From the NCBI RefSeq assembly GCF_900142035.1, contig NZ_FQZI01000003.1:372001-436000 (forward strand): a stretch of 64,000 nucleotides of DNA. Reading direction: 5' to 3'. The translations under genes and the position numbers were made by a program. Under the pieces are notes generated by a model that worked only from the letters and a program-made list of their open reading frames with translations, made no database searches and was not told where the DNA came from. The DNA comes from Flavobacterium terrae (lineage in GTDB: Bacteria; Bacteroidota; Bacteroidia; Flavobacteriales; Flavobacteriaceae). Positions 44,411 to 53,657 of the stretch are shown here, piece after piece. Numbering within the stretch: position 1 is the stretch's first letter; the number at the start of each line of letters is the position of its first letter.

Positions 44411-45100
44411 ATGGAAAACGAAAACATCATTGTTGCGCAGGCCAATGACTTAGAGAAAGCACAGTTTTACAAAAAAACGTATTCACATGTAGCTTTAGCT
44501 ATCTTAGCTTTTATTGTAGTTGAAACTTTACTATTAAATATCCTTCCTATTGAATGGATTATTGGTATGGTAGCACATAAATTTATGTGGTTATTTATCA
44601 TTGGTTTAATGTGGTTAGGTTCATCATTATCTGAACGATTAACATTTCACCCTTCACGTCAACAACAATACCTTGGTTTAGGAGCTTATGTAATACTTCA
44701 AGCTATTGTTTTCTTACCTCTTATTACCATTGCAATGGCAACTGCTGGAACAGAAATTTTATCACAAGCTGCTTTAATTACACTTTTTATGTTTTCGGGA
44801 TTAACAGCTGTTGTTTTTATCACTAAAGCTGATTTTTCTTTCTTAAGAACTGCTATCACTGTTGGTGGATTTATCGCTCTAGGACTAATTGTTTGTGGAG
44901 CCATTTTTGGATTCAACCTAGGACTTTGGTTTTCTGTAGGAATGGTGGTTTTAGCTTCAGCAAGTATATTATATGAAACAAATAAGCTAAAAGAGCAATA
45001 TAATACAGAACAATATGTAGGAGCAGCTTTACGTCTATTTGCTTCGGTAATGTTATTATTTTGGTATATACTACGCATACTAATGAGTAGAAAAAACTAA
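44411..45100 (+). CDS. Bax inhibitor-1 / YccA-like membrane protein
   Basis: A 229-residue inner-membrane protein with six to seven helices and the Bax-inhibitor-1 pattern: an N-terminal 'KAQFYKKTYSHVALAILAFI' helix and a C-terminal helix pair ending 'ALRLFASVMLLFWYILRI'. The conserved acidic residue region is in 'YETNKLKEQYNTEQYVGAALRL'. BI-1 proteins form pH-sensitive calcium leak channels; bacterial roles are largely unproven. It is a single gene with a strong terminator. Confidence 0.9.
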   Translation: MENENIIVAQANDLEKAQFYKKTYSHVALAILAFIVVETLLLNILPIEWIIGMVAHKFMWLFIIGLMWLGSSLSERLTFHPSRQQQYLGLGAYVILQAIVFLPLITIAMATAGTEILSQAALITLFMFSGLTAVVFITKADFSFLRTAITVGGFIALGLIVCGAIFGFNLGLWFSVGMVVLASASILYETNKLKEQYNTEQYVGAALRLFASVMLLFWYILRILMSRKN

Positions 45101-45120
45101 ACCAAAACTTGAATAAAAAC

Positions 45121-45155
45121 AAAAAACCCTGATTAGTTTCTAATCAGGGTTTTTT
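45121..45155. terminator. Bidirectional terminator at the end of the T6SS cargo island
   Basis: Perfect stem AAAAAACCCTGATTAG / CTAATCAGGGTTTTTT with a three-base loop. It ends the plus-strand gene at 45100 and the long minus-strand run whose last stop is at 45158. Confidence 0.92.
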
Positions 45156-45157
45156 GT

Positions 45158-45736
45158 TTATTGTTTGACAAAATTTCCATCAAAATCAATTGAATACTTT
45201 ATAGATTCTGTTGCAGTGTTTTTCCCATTTTCTAAAGACTTTTTTGTCACTGTAATTACATAATCTTCATCAATTGAAAAACTTGTTATTTCTTTATAAG
45301 AATCGTCGCCAGATTCATGCCATTCTCCCTCTACATAAAGTTTACCAAGAAGCTTGTTTTCAAAAATTGTTGCTAAGTAAAATCTATAATTAAAATCACC
45401 ACAATCTACAGGAACTAAAATAACTTTTCTGTTTTCAGAATTAGGTAAAGCGATATAGCGCAAAGTACTGCTATCACAAAGCAATTCATCAATTCCTTCA
45501 AACTTACAATCTGTAGTATTGTATTTTATTTTGTTAATGTCTATTTTTTAAGAATATGGTAACGCTAGAGTAGATTTTAATAGGCATTCATTTTCAGGTG
45601 TTGCAGATGCTTCAACTATAGAATCTTTAGATTCCACAGTACCAACAGTATTTATTTTTGCAATTTCATTTTCTTTACAACTAAGGAAAGATACAAATAG
45701 AATTATAGCAATTGATTTTAAATTTTCAACAATCAT
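45158..45736 (-). pseudogene. Lipoprotein gene interrupted by one in-frame TAA (or read-through); candidate immunity protein
   Basis: Two open stretches in the same frame, 45548-45736 and 45158-45484, are separated by a TAA at 45548-45550. Past this stop the frame stays open through 'KIDINKIKYNTTDCKFEGID' into the second stretch with no second stop. The first part has a lipoprotein signal (FVSFLSC); the second has no ATG at its head. Without the TAA the product would be about 192 residues. This is therefore one gene broken by a single-base change, not two genes. The end ('YRFYLATIFENKLLGKLYVE') is built like the neighbour at 45761. Unknown function. Confidence 0.8.
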
Positions 45737-45760
45737 AAAATTAACATGAAGTATTCAATA

Positions 45761-46579
45761 CTAATAAGATAGAACTTTGTAATTATTGTCTATTTTAAAA
45801 TATTTTGTTTCTTCACCAATGCTTCCAATTTCATTGAATGATGAGAACTTATTATCTAAAATTGTTATCAACACAAAATATTCTGAATCTCCTCTTGCGA
45901 TTGAGGCTATAATTTTCTTTGATTTATCATCTGTATTTAAAAAGAAACATTTATAGGTTTCACCCTCATATCCTTTTGATACTAAATAATCAATTAACTT
46001 TGATGTTGGTGTATAACTATTTTTAATTTCATTAGGCAGATTTTTTATGTAGCTTTTTAAATCGAAAGGAACAGAAATTAAATTATATGGAGCTTTTTCA
46101 GTAACAACTTCTAAATTATTAGATGTATTTTGATTTACTATTCCTTTTGGGAATAGTTCAATACCTACTTTCGACAATTCGCTTTTTAATAGTGAATCAT
46201 CATCATTTAAAATATTCAGAGCATCGGAATTTAAATGAATACTCTTTAGTAATTCATTGCCGTCATTTTCGAAAACATAAGTTTCGAAATATTCATCTTG
46301 AGGATTTTCATTAATATACTGTGTAACATTATATTTTATTTCAACTGAATTTTTATTCTTCTTTCTAGAAACTTCATTATAAGTCATAGCACAACCTGAA
46401 CCACAATCGATAGTAAAAGAAGTTATTGATTGATTTAAATCCTTATTTTCAAAAATAATCTTGGCATGCATTTTTCCATTTTGTAATGAATCCAATACAA
46501 AATCCTTATTATTTACAATGTCTTTTTTACAACTAACTAAAGAGAATAATAGGATTGTAATTATTATACCTTTTTGCAT
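45761..46579 (-). CDS. Lipoprotein of unknown function (candidate T6SS immunity protein)
   Basis: I do not recognise this family. The 272-residue product has a lipoprotein signal (LFSLVSC, Cys at 17). The mature part has a Cys-x-x-x-Cys turn ('TIDCGSGCAMTYNEVSRKKN') and a C-terminal beta-rich domain ending 'YFVLITILDNKFSSFNEIGS'. This tail is similar in layout to the broken lipoprotein next to it. Position directly downstream of a peptidoglycan-hydrolase effector in a T6SS island suggests periplasmic immunity, which is inference only. Confidence 0.7.
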   Translation of the reverse strand: MQKGIIITILLFSLVSCKKDIVNNKDFVLDSLQNGKMHAKIIFENKDLNQSITSFTIDCGSGCAMTYNEVSRKKNKNSVEIKYNVTQYINENPQDEYFETYVFENDGNELLKSIHLNSDALNILNDDDSLLKSELSKVGIELFPKGIVNQNTSNNLEVVTEKAPYNLISVPFDLKSYIKNLPNEIKNSYTPTSKLIDYLVSKGYEGETYKCFFLNTDDKSKKIIASIARGDSEYFVLITILDNKFSSFNEIGSIGEETKYFKIDNNYKVLSY

Positions 46580-46636
46580 TAAGATTATTTACTTTAAAAT
46601 TTATGTTTTATTAAAACATCCAAAGATTATAGAAAC

Positions 46637-47806
46637 TTATTCCATACCTGGATAAGCTACACCACCAGTCTTAGTTTCTTCATAAATACTTTGAAAATCT
46701 TTAATATTGTAATAATTTTTACTTTCGAATTCTTTTTGAAATTCTTCACTTGATACGGAAGGGAAAAAATTATAATAATCATTAGATTGATTATCTACAA
46801 TTTTTGTAAGATGATAAGCTAATTTTCCCATAATTTCAGCTTTTTGAGAAAAAGCTAAATCACTATCATTACTATTATATAAATATCTCAAATAATTTTC
46901 AACAGGTTCTATATATTTTTGGGGGGAATCTTTTATTATTTTGACAATCTCTTCATTAAAATGAAGTTTTCCATCACATGTTTTAGTCCAAATAACTTTA
47001 CCAAACTCTTCATCATCTTTAAGATTTTTATCTAAAACAAATTTTGTGAGTTCTTTATCTTCTACATACCCAAAAGTTTTCACTAAAATTTCTAAGAATT
47101 CTACATCATTAGTTTTTAACCAGGTAAGACTTGCCTTGTCATCATTAAATAAAAATTTATTGCGATTCATTATTTTTTGAATATTTGATTGACGTTGGTT
47201 TGATAAATCACTTATGTCTTTCCAAAATTCAATCGAACATTCAGTTCCGTTTTCATTCTTGATTTTACTTGATAAACTATTTTCAATTTTAGCAACCTCT
47301 TGATAATCATTTTGATAATTAACTAACTCGGGAATAAAATAAAAATCAGTTATAAATTTTTCGTTTTTTATTATATAAGTGCCATAAAAGTCAATTTTAT
47401 TAGAAGGTAGCATTGAAAATTCTTTATTACATTTATCTAAAAAACTGATGTACAGATATTTATTTCGCGAATTAAAGTCAATTATTCTTTTAAAAATTTT
47501 CTCTATTCTATTTTTGAATTCATCTTCAGATATTACTCTATAGCCATTAAGATTCAATTTTTCCTTAACTATTTGCACAACAGCATCTAATTCGATGCTT
47601 TCAAACTCTTTTTTGGGTATTTCTACACCAGCCTCGCTTATGTACTGATTTGCTCCCTCTTTTAATTGTTTTTTTAGAACTTCACTTATCATATTTTTAT
47701 CATTTTCAGTGACAATGTTTTCATTTTTAGAATTGATTTCATTTTTGCAACTCATATTTGATAACAATATCAAAAGAGTAATACTTTTAAAAAAAATACT
47801 TTTCAT
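46637..47806 (-). CDS. Lipoprotein directly downstream of the LysM effector (candidate immunity protein)
   Basis: A 389-residue lipoprotein with no family I recognise. The ATG at 47806 gives a classic signal (LLSNMSC, Cys at 20); the frame is open further upstream to 47881, but that part overlaps the effector's end and lacks a signal. The mature protein is helical and highly charged ('DAVVQIVKEKLNLNGYRVIS', 'SSIEFWKDIS'-like segments), with three cysteines. Its start lies ten bases from the effector stop, the usual place for a cognate immunity gene. Periplasmic location fits a toxin that cuts peptidoglycan. Confidence 0.75.
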   Translation of the reverse strand: MKSIFFKSITLLILLSNMSCKNEINSKNENIVTENDKNMISEVLKKQLKEGANQYISEAGVEIPKKEFESIELDAVVQIVKEKLNLNGYRVISEDEFKNRIEKIFKRIIDFNSRNKYLYISFLDKCNKEFSMLPSNKIDFYGTYIIKNEKFITDFYFIPELVNYQNDYQEVAKIENSLSSKIKNENGTECSIEFWKDISDLSNQRQSNIQKIMNRNKFLFNDDKASLTWLKTNDVEFLEILVKTFGYVEDKELTKFVLDKNLKDDEEFGKVIWTKTCDGKLHFNEEIVKIIKDSPQKYIEPVENYLRYLYNSNDSDLAFSQKAEIMGKLAYHLTKIVDNQSNDYYNFFPSVSSEEFQKEFESKNYYNIKDFQSIYEETKTGGVAYPGME

Positions 47807-47816
47807 ATAATTTATT

Positions 47817-50600
47817 TTATCTAGAACTAGAATTTGAGTTTTCAGAATCAACATCATATTTAGGTAATTTTTTTTCTTCATCTTTTGGTTTATAATTTGA
47901 AGGTTTCATAATTGCAAAGATATCTTTACTAGTTTTAGATACAGTACCTAAACATATTTTTTGCCCACCAGTTACTTTTGAACCTTGATTCCCACCTAAA
48001 TATACATACTTATCTCCAGCTGAGTTCTCACCCACAATTATTGCTACATGAGAAAAAGAAAAAACGATTATTGCTCCAACAAAAACCTCAGATTTTTCAC
48101 CGTTAATCCATCCATCTTTTGACTTATTTCCTTTTATCTTAGAATTGTCCTTTTCAGCCCAATCAAAAGCCCCCACATTACCTTTTACATTTGTATCTTT
48201 ATAATCTTTTGTGTTTTGAAAACACCAAAAAATAAAAGTAGCACACCATGCATCTGTGTATTTTAGACTAGGGCTACCTGACAGTTTAAAATATTCAGAT
48301 ATCCTTTCTTTTAAAGGACTTTCTTTCTCTGTTAATCCTTTATAAGTTTCAAATTCCTCAAAAGCGACATCAACCCAAGGAGCTCTTCCTTTTTGTTGTT
48401 TTTTCTCTTCTTTTACATTTTTACATTCACCACGAAAAATATTTCCTTTTCCTTTATTATAATGTTCATTTTTTAAAACTTTTGCAACTTCGCCAACTGT
48501 AGTTTTACCATTAACAAAACCAGCTCTTTGTTCATATGCTTGTCGGGTATATACCCATTTTTTTCTTTTAGTTTTTTCATCTGGCTCAGTCATAAAACTA
48601 GGATTTGAAGCATAGCCATATTTTGTAACCCAAGGTTCTACTTGTATATTTTTTTTCCTTTGTTCAGTACTTGTTTTACTTCCATCTCCATCAGGTACTG
48701 AAATACTTTCATCAAACAAAACATATCCTGAATTATTACCTTGTCCTACAGCATTGGGTTTGAGTACCATTAAATATAAATCAGTCATTGTATTCAATTG
48801 ACCTTTTTTCTTTTCCAAGTACTTTTTAACATAATCCATTTGTTCTATAAATGTCATTTTTTTTAATTGTGACCTTGTCGTACCAATAGATTTTGCTGCT
48901 CCATCACTAAACTGAATTAATCCAGAATAACCAGCACCATTGTCAGAAGATGGGCTAAAACTATTCGCAGTTTCTAAATGCATTACAGACATTAATTCAC
49001 TCGCTTTTTCTTTCTTTTTACTTTCACCCCAAATAGATGCACAAACTTCCAAAACTTTTTTCCTTTGATCACAAGTAAGTCTATCACTCCAATAAAATTG
49101 ATTTTCTTCTTGTTTACAAAAACATACGTTTGTAGATTCTTTCTTAGTAGTTTTAGAATCAGCCACTTTTGCCACAGTAGTACTCTCAGCTACATCAACA
49201 ACTATTGAGGAAATATCTGCTTGCAAACTTTTACTAAAAATATGTGAAGGTACATTCATTACTTTTGCCCGAGCAAATAATTCTTGAGAACTACCTTCTC
49301 CTATCTCGTATTCATTTCCTTTGTTTTGCATTGCTTTTGTAAGCTTTATGTTTTCGTAACATAAATCTGAGGTAATAACAATATCTTTAGAATACAATTC
49401 GTCATTAGGATCAAATGTATCCTTTTCATACAACCACAATCGAACCTTTTTATTTTTCAGCCCCTTTGAAGCTATATAAACTCTAATGTTATTCCCGAAA
49501 GTACTTTTAGTTAATTTAGCACCTTTATCATTTGCAATGTAAATAGCACTTATTCCTACTTGACTGGATTGAGTAGGCTTAGGTTCTTCTTTCTTAACAG
49601 GCCCTTTATAATCTGGTGCAGATGGTTTGGGTTTACTCCCTTTTAAATGATCTTGAATTTCTTCTTTTCGCTTTTCTTTGTAGTCTGGATTTCGTATGTT
49701 AAAGTTTGCACTTGCTTTTGAATCGCCCGAAGCATGAGCTATGGCATAATATTCATGTGTTTTTCCTTCATTTGAGTCTCCCTTAGACAAATGAGCATTT
49801 GCAATTTTTTTAAAATCAGGATTTAACGTAAATATCGCATGGGCTACTCCTTTTTCACCAACTAAAGCCTTCTCCTTAACACCTACTTGGTTGTATTTGT
49901 TGGCTTCATCATGTCCTTCTCCATTAGCATCATCTTCCCAAAGGGTTATGTAGATGTATTCACCCTTCATACCCGTTGTAGTAACATGAACGTTGATTTT
50001 TTCGCCGTAAGCTAATGGACCATTAATAGGTTTATTGTTGCTATCGCTAATTTTAATGCTTAGAATTTCCTTTTTTTCTGAAGCTTCAACCTCTATTAAT
50101 AAAGCACTACCATCATTTAAATTGGGTTCATCAAGATAAGCAACCACTTTATATTTGTTTCCTACTGCTTTATCTTGAAAACGAATTTTACCTTCCTCTT
50201 TTTGAAGAATAAGTTCTGGTTTTGTACCATTTTGCATGTAATACAAATCCCACTTTACTTTTTCTTCGTTTCTGTCTTCCTCTGGTGTTCCTTCGTACCA
50301 ATCAGTAACTTCATAATCTTCCCATACTCCAACTTTAACTGTACTTTTCCCTTTAATAATCTTTACTCCTTTTTTATCTTTTTCTTCATTATAAAAAGGA
50401 ATATTTAGCACATCACCTGGTTTAATATCTAATTTATATTTTTGAGAGCTAAATAGAGAGCCTCCATAGGATGCAAGTGAAATATGAGGATTAGCTTGAA
50501 CTAAATCACTTTCAGAAATATTATTTGCCAAGCAAATATCTTGCACTGTTTCGTTTCCACTTACAGTATATGTCTTAAAGTCGTTGTACTTTGTATTCAT
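47817..50600 (-). CDS. T6SS cargo effector: LysM, Ig-like, lysozyme-like and CHAP/NlpC-like hydrolase domains
   Basis: A 927-residue protein with no signal peptide, as expected for T6SS delivery. In order: LysM-like domain (about 8-67, 'GNETVQDICLANNISESDLV'); two Ig-like domains (about 180-300 and 345-460) with the shared pattern 'KINVHVTTTGMKG' / 'NIRVYIASKGLKN'; a lysozyme/transglycosylase-like domain (about 505-640) with catalytic-type Glu in 'MHLETANSFSPSS' and 'GAGYSGLIQFSDGA'; a linker; and a C-terminal CHAP/TIGR02594-like amidase (about 740-900) with Cys786 in DAWCATFIFWCF and His851 in SHVAIIVG. It probably cuts both glycan and peptide bonds of peptidoglycan. It overlaps the PAAR-like gene's stop (TAATG). 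Confidence 0.82.
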   Translation of the reverse strand: MNTKYNDFKTYTVSGNETVQDICLANNISESDLVQANPHISLASYGGSLFSSQKYKLDIKPGDVLNIPFYNEEKDKKGVKIIKGKSTVKVGVWEDYEVTDWYEGTPEEDRNEEKVKWDLYYMQNGTKPELILQKEEGKIRFQDKAVGNKYKVVAYLDEPNLNDGSALLIEVEASEKKEILSIKISDSNNKPINGPLAYGEKINVHVTTTGMKGEYIYITLWEDDANGEGHDEANKYNQVGVKEKALVGEKGVAHAIFTLNPDFKKIANAHLSKGDSNEGKTHEYYAIAHASGDSKASANFNIRNPDYKEKRKEEIQDHLKGSKPKPSAPDYKGPVKKEEPKPTQSSQVGISAIYIANDKGAKLTKSTFGNNIRVYIASKGLKNKKVRLWLYEKDTFDPNDELYSKDIVITSDLCYENIKLTKAMQNKGNEYEIGEGSSQELFARAKVMNVPSHIFSKSLQADISSIVVDVAESTTVAKVADSKTTKKESTNVCFCKQEENQFYWSDRLTCDQRKKVLEVCASIWGESKKKEKASELMSVMHLETANSFSPSSDNGAGYSGLIQFSDGAAKSIGTTRSQLKKMTFIEQMDYVKKYLEKKKGQLNTMTDLYLMVLKPNAVGQGNNSGYVLFDESISVPDGDGSKTSTEQRKKNIQVEPWVTKYGYASNPSFMTEPDEKTKRKKWVYTRQAYEQRAGFVNGKTTVGEVAKVLKNEHYNKGKGNIFRGECKNVKEEKKQQKGRAPWVDVAFEEFETYKGLTEKESPLKERISEYFKLSGSPSLKYTDAWCATFIFWCFQNTKDYKDTNVKGNVGAFDWAEKDNSKIKGNKSKDGWINGEKSEVFVGAIIVFSFSHVAIIVGENSAGDKYVYLGGNQGSKVTGGQKICLGTVSKTSKDIFAIMKPSNYKPKDEEKKLPKYDVDSENSNSSSR

Positions 50601-51091
50601 TATTCTGCGTGATTAGTTTGTTCTTGTTCCTGCTCTGTCTGGTATTGCTCTGTATCTACAGCTGGGTTCAACTGATTAGTAGCTACGGGATCTGCTTTTC
50701 TAGCTTGTTGCTGGCTCGGTTTTGCTTTTTGTCCATGATCTGTGATTGTTATACAATCTGGACCGCCTATAGGACAAGTTGCTTTACTCGACTCCATAAG
50801 TGCCTTTCCACCATTTTCATCAAGTGTAATTTTTTCATAAAAACCAGTCCATTGCGTTACTTGAGCTTGGCAGGTTTTGTATCCTCCTGGTATGGGTTGT
50901 TGTTTACAAGGACCAAAAGTGTTTTTCTCAAATGTTTGACCAATATCTTTATTGGTTGCCATTAGCTTTTCGCTCCCTTCAGGATCATTGATAAAAGTCT
51001 TTTTTTGGGTTTTAACTTTCAACTTATCGGGTGTATTTCCAAATTTACATTGGCAAATCGCCCCTTGACAAACTAGATGCTTTTCTGACAT
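50600..51091 (-). CDS. DUF4280 PAAR-like protein (T6SS spike tip)
   Basis: A 163-residue protein of the DUF4280 family, the PAAR-like cap that sharpens VgrG in Bacteroidetes T6SS. The conserved start 'KHLVCQGAICQCKFGNTPDK' and the cysteine ladder (CKQQPIPGGYKTC, ATCPIGGPDC) fit zinc-bound PAAR-like folding. After about residue 125 comes a Gln/Glu-rich disordered tail ('TEQYQTEQEQEQTNHAE'). It is immediately upstream of the LysM effector, as in PAAR-effector pairs, so it probably docks that effector on VgrG. Confidence 0.88.
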   Translation of the reverse strand: MSEKHLVCQGAICQCKFGNTPDKLKVKTQKKTFINDPEGSEKLMATNKDIGQTFEKNTFGPCKQQPIPGGYKTCQAQVTQWTGFYEKITLDENGGKALMESSKATCPIGGPDCITITDHGQKAKPSQQQARKADPVATNQLNPAVDTEQYQTEQEQEQTNHAE

Positions 51092-51122
51092 GGCTCTTAC
51101 TAAAAATTAAACATTATTACCA

Positions 51123-51887
51123 TTAATTTTGTGATACTTCTGCTTGTTTTGTTATGAAAGACAATTCAATGGTTGTATCATTATCCTGAACAATAGACGC
51201 TTTACAAGAATCGATGCTCTTATTTTTTTCATCAAACGTATACTGGGCTTTAATCTTAATAAATGGTGAGTCAGATTGCAACATTAAATCTCCAGCGTTA
51301 CTATTTTCTGGCACAATATTCATCAATATATCGCCATCAAAATCCATAAAAGGGGCTGTTTTCCAAATAGCAGAACCTTTCTGTTCGATTTGTCTTTTAT
51401 CTATTGGATTAAAAAAGAAATAGTGAAACAACTGGTTTTTGAATAATTTCTTCAATGACTCGATATTCTTTAAATTCCTATCGTTGCATTGTATATAATT
51501 CACTGCCATATCACCTTCATAATAATTAAGCAATTGGTTTTTAATCGCTTCCCATCGCTCAATTAATCTAGGATATTCATAAACTTGAACAACATCTCCT
51601 TTTTCATCTATAGAAAATCGAACTGGATAGAGTGCATTACCACACGCTAAGGCCAAACTATCAAAAACCCCAGTAGGTTCTTCATTATCTATCAACAGAT
51701 TTTTACGATCAATTTCGTAACCTTTAATCAATGCCGTTACATGACCTAATAATATCACTTCCATTTCATATTGTAACGATTTGTTCAACAAACCACTAAC
51801 ATATTGTTTGTGAATTACTTCAAAAACTTTTTTCCCTACAAGAGGATTTTCTGAAACTTTTTTATCTGATGAAAACGATAAATTCAT
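51123..51887 (-). CDS. Unknown protein in the T6SS island (possible effector adaptor)
   Basis: I do not recognise this family. The 254-residue product has no signal peptide and no membrane helix. Features are an N-terminal 'GKKVFEVIHKQYVSGLLNKS', 'VILLGHVTALIKGYEI', a 'GNALYPVRFSIDEKGDVV' strand pair, and a C-terminal all-beta part with 'IKIKAQYTFDEKNKSIDSCK'. It lies 31 bp upstream of the PAAR-like gene. A chaperone or adaptor that loads the LysM effector or the PAAR tip would fit the place, but it could also be a structural part of the spike. Confidence 0.6.
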   Translation of the reverse strand: MNLSFSSDKKVSENPLVGKKVFEVIHKQYVSGLLNKSLQYEMEVILLGHVTALIKGYEIDRKNLLIDNEEPTGVFDSLALACGNALYPVRFSIDEKGDVVQVYEYPRLIERWEAIKNQLLNYYEGDMAVNYIQCNDRNLKNIESLKKLFKNQLFHYFFFNPIDKRQIEQKGSAIWKTAPFMDFDGDILMNIVPENSNAGDLMLQSDSPFIKIKAQYTFDEKNKSIDSCKASIVQDNDTTIELSFITKQAEVSQN

Positions 51888-52040
51888 AGCTAATTTTTGA
51901 ATAGGCCAATGTAATACAATTCTTATATTTTACAAAAAATACACAATAGTATTTTTCTTATGTTTCTGTAATTATTAGTCAAAGAGTATCAACTAAAATA
52001 AGTTGAGTAAAAAATAGAGAAGATTATTTTTATACTTTTA

Positions 52041-53123
52041 TTAATCTTGATAGGAATCCCTAAATCGTAAATGACTATTGGGATAAATACGAATACTATC
52101 TACTTCTATTGGTTTACCATTTAAATCAATACTGAGTTCACTGTTATCCTCTTTAATTTTAATATTAAAAAAATTGTCTTGAATTCCTGAAGCTTTAAGC
52201 TTTTCATTGGTTTTATCCCAGTTGAAAAAAATTCGGCTGATGTAACGCTCATTTTTTCCAGTTTCCCAGTAAATATTTAAAATCTCAGGAATAGCTCTCT
52301 TTTTAACTTCAGGATTTGAAACAAAAGGCCTATATAAAGATTCAAATTCTCCATTATACGAATCATTGTCTAGAGCAAGAAATCTGAAATTATGATTAGT
52401 TGAGGTCACATTAAAACTCCAATCATACTTGATTCTATAGTTTTCCCATGGCTGTGGTGAAGCTTTAGGAATACTCATTGATTCAATTAATTCTTTGTGA
52501 GTTTCAGGTTCTATTCGGTATGTGCTTAACAATTTAGCTTCACATTCTTTAATTTTCTTTTCATCATTTAACTCATGAGCCGTATAGCGTCCAACTTCAA
52601 TAGAAATATTGGCGTAGCATATCCAAACTACTACCATTCCTTTTGGAGCAAAACCAAAAACCAAAGTACTAAAAGGACTATACGTATTTCTATACTCTTC
52701 ATAACTATTATTATAATCTTGCAAAGTAATAAACTCGTTAAGGGCTCCTTCACCTTTATCAGAAATAGGATAACATCTTGTTGTCATCTCTTTCATATAA
52801 TCATGTTCAAGGTCTTGTTGTATCTCATAATACTTATTTTCATAATAAGAATAATAAGTAATTCCAAAACCTATAGGTGTACCTTTTTGTTTAGTCCACA
52901 TTTTACCTGAAGATCCCCATTGCCCACTAGTACTTCCATATGGTAAACTTGCAGGAGTTCCTTCTAGTGTGGTTATATAATCCATAACTGGTGTTACTTC
53001 ATAATTGTTGTTAGGATGACAAATTTCAGTATTGAATTCTGGTAAATTAGCTTTCATTTGACAATGCAAATTAAATTGTGATAGAACAATTAAAATAAAT
53101 AATCTTCTTAAATAGCTAAACAT
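52041..53123 (-). CDS. DUF2931 family lipoprotein (candidate immunity to the Tle1-like lipase)
   Basis: A 360-residue exported protein of the DUF2931 family. The signal peptide has a lipobox-like 'FNLHCQ' near residue 21. Typical family stretches are 'WTKQKGTPIGFGITYYSYYE', 'YEIQQDLEHDYMKEMTTRCY' and 'FAPKGMVVVWICYANISIEV'. DUF2931 genes cluster with T6SS effectors across Bacteroidetes, and the family is best explained as immunity or accessory; this is inference. It lies 51 bp downstream of the small secreted protein that follows the lipase. A 152-bp AT-rich gap separates it from the next gene. Confidence 0.78.
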   Translation of the reverse strand: MFSYLRRLFILIVLSQFNLHCQMKANLPEFNTEICHPNNNYEVTPVMDYITTLEGTPASLPYGSTSGQWGSSGKMWTKQKGTPIGFGITYYSYYENKYYEIQQDLEHDYMKEMTTRCYPISDKGEGALNEFITLQDYNNSYEEYRNTYSPFSTLVFGFAPKGMVVVWICYANISIEVGRYTAHELNDEKKIKECEAKLLSTYRIEPETHKELIESMSIPKASPQPWENYRIKYDWSFNVTSTNHNFRFLALDNDSYNGEFESLYRPFVSNPEVKKRAIPEILNIYWETGKNERYISRIFFNWDKTNEKLKASGIQDNFFNIKIKEDNSELSIDLNGKPIEVDSIRIYPNSHLRFRDSYQD

Positions 53124-53174
53124 ATTGTATTTAAATTGCTCATTATATTATTTCAAAGTTTATAAGTCTAAAAC

Positions 53175-53657
53175 TTAAAAATCTTTTAATAATTTGATTA
53201 GTAAATCTTTTAACGAATCCTTTTTTAGCTTAAACTCATCAAAGTATTCATTTCTTTTGTCTGTATTGTTAAAAAATCTTGTAAAAACTTCATAATTCTC
53301 CTTAAGTTGGCCAATTAGATATAAAAAAGCGTCTAATTTCTCTTTTTTAATATTATTTTCTAATTCAGGAAAGACCTTTTCAAAATTCATAACGTTCTCC
53401 CAAAATAAATAGGCATCAGATTCTAAATTTTGAATTTCAGAATCAGCATTTGTTTTTAGAAAAGCTGAACCATCTTTTTCGATTTTTTCTAAAATATAAT
53501 ATTGCTTTACTAAAAAATCAACTCCTTCTCTATTTTCTTTTTTAGGATCTGTTTTTAAAAAAGAATTATACATCTCATTTAAGTTTGCTTTTGAGCTTTG
53601 AGAAAACATAACAATCGAAGGGAAAAGAATTAAAATAATTTTAAATATTTTATCCAT
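53175..53657 (-). CDS. Small secreted helical protein (candidate lipase immunity)
   Basis: I do not recognise this family. The 160-residue product has a signal peptide (about 1-21, 'ILFPSIVMFSQ') and a helical charged mature part with 'FLKTDPKKENREGVDFLVKQ' and 'VFTRFFNNTDKRNEYFDEFK'. The ATG at 53657 overlaps the last 8 bases of the lipase gene (ATGGATAA), so translation is likely coupled; the frame runs on upstream to 53720, but that part has no signal. Tight coupling and periplasmic targeting suggest a cognate immunity protein against a phospholipase. Confidence 0.68.
   Translation of the reverse strand: MDKIFKIILILFPSIVMFSQSSKANLNEMYNSFLKTDPKKENREGVDFLVKQYYILEKIEKDGSAFLKTNADSEIQNLESDAYLFWENVMNFEKVFPELENNIKKEKLDAFLYLIGQLKENYEVFTRFFNNTDKRNEYFDEFKLKKDSLKDLLIKLLKDF

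Noticed and set aside
45158..45736. Two separate small genes
   Set aside because: Both parts share one frame, the second has no ATG and no ribosome site, and only one stop separates them.
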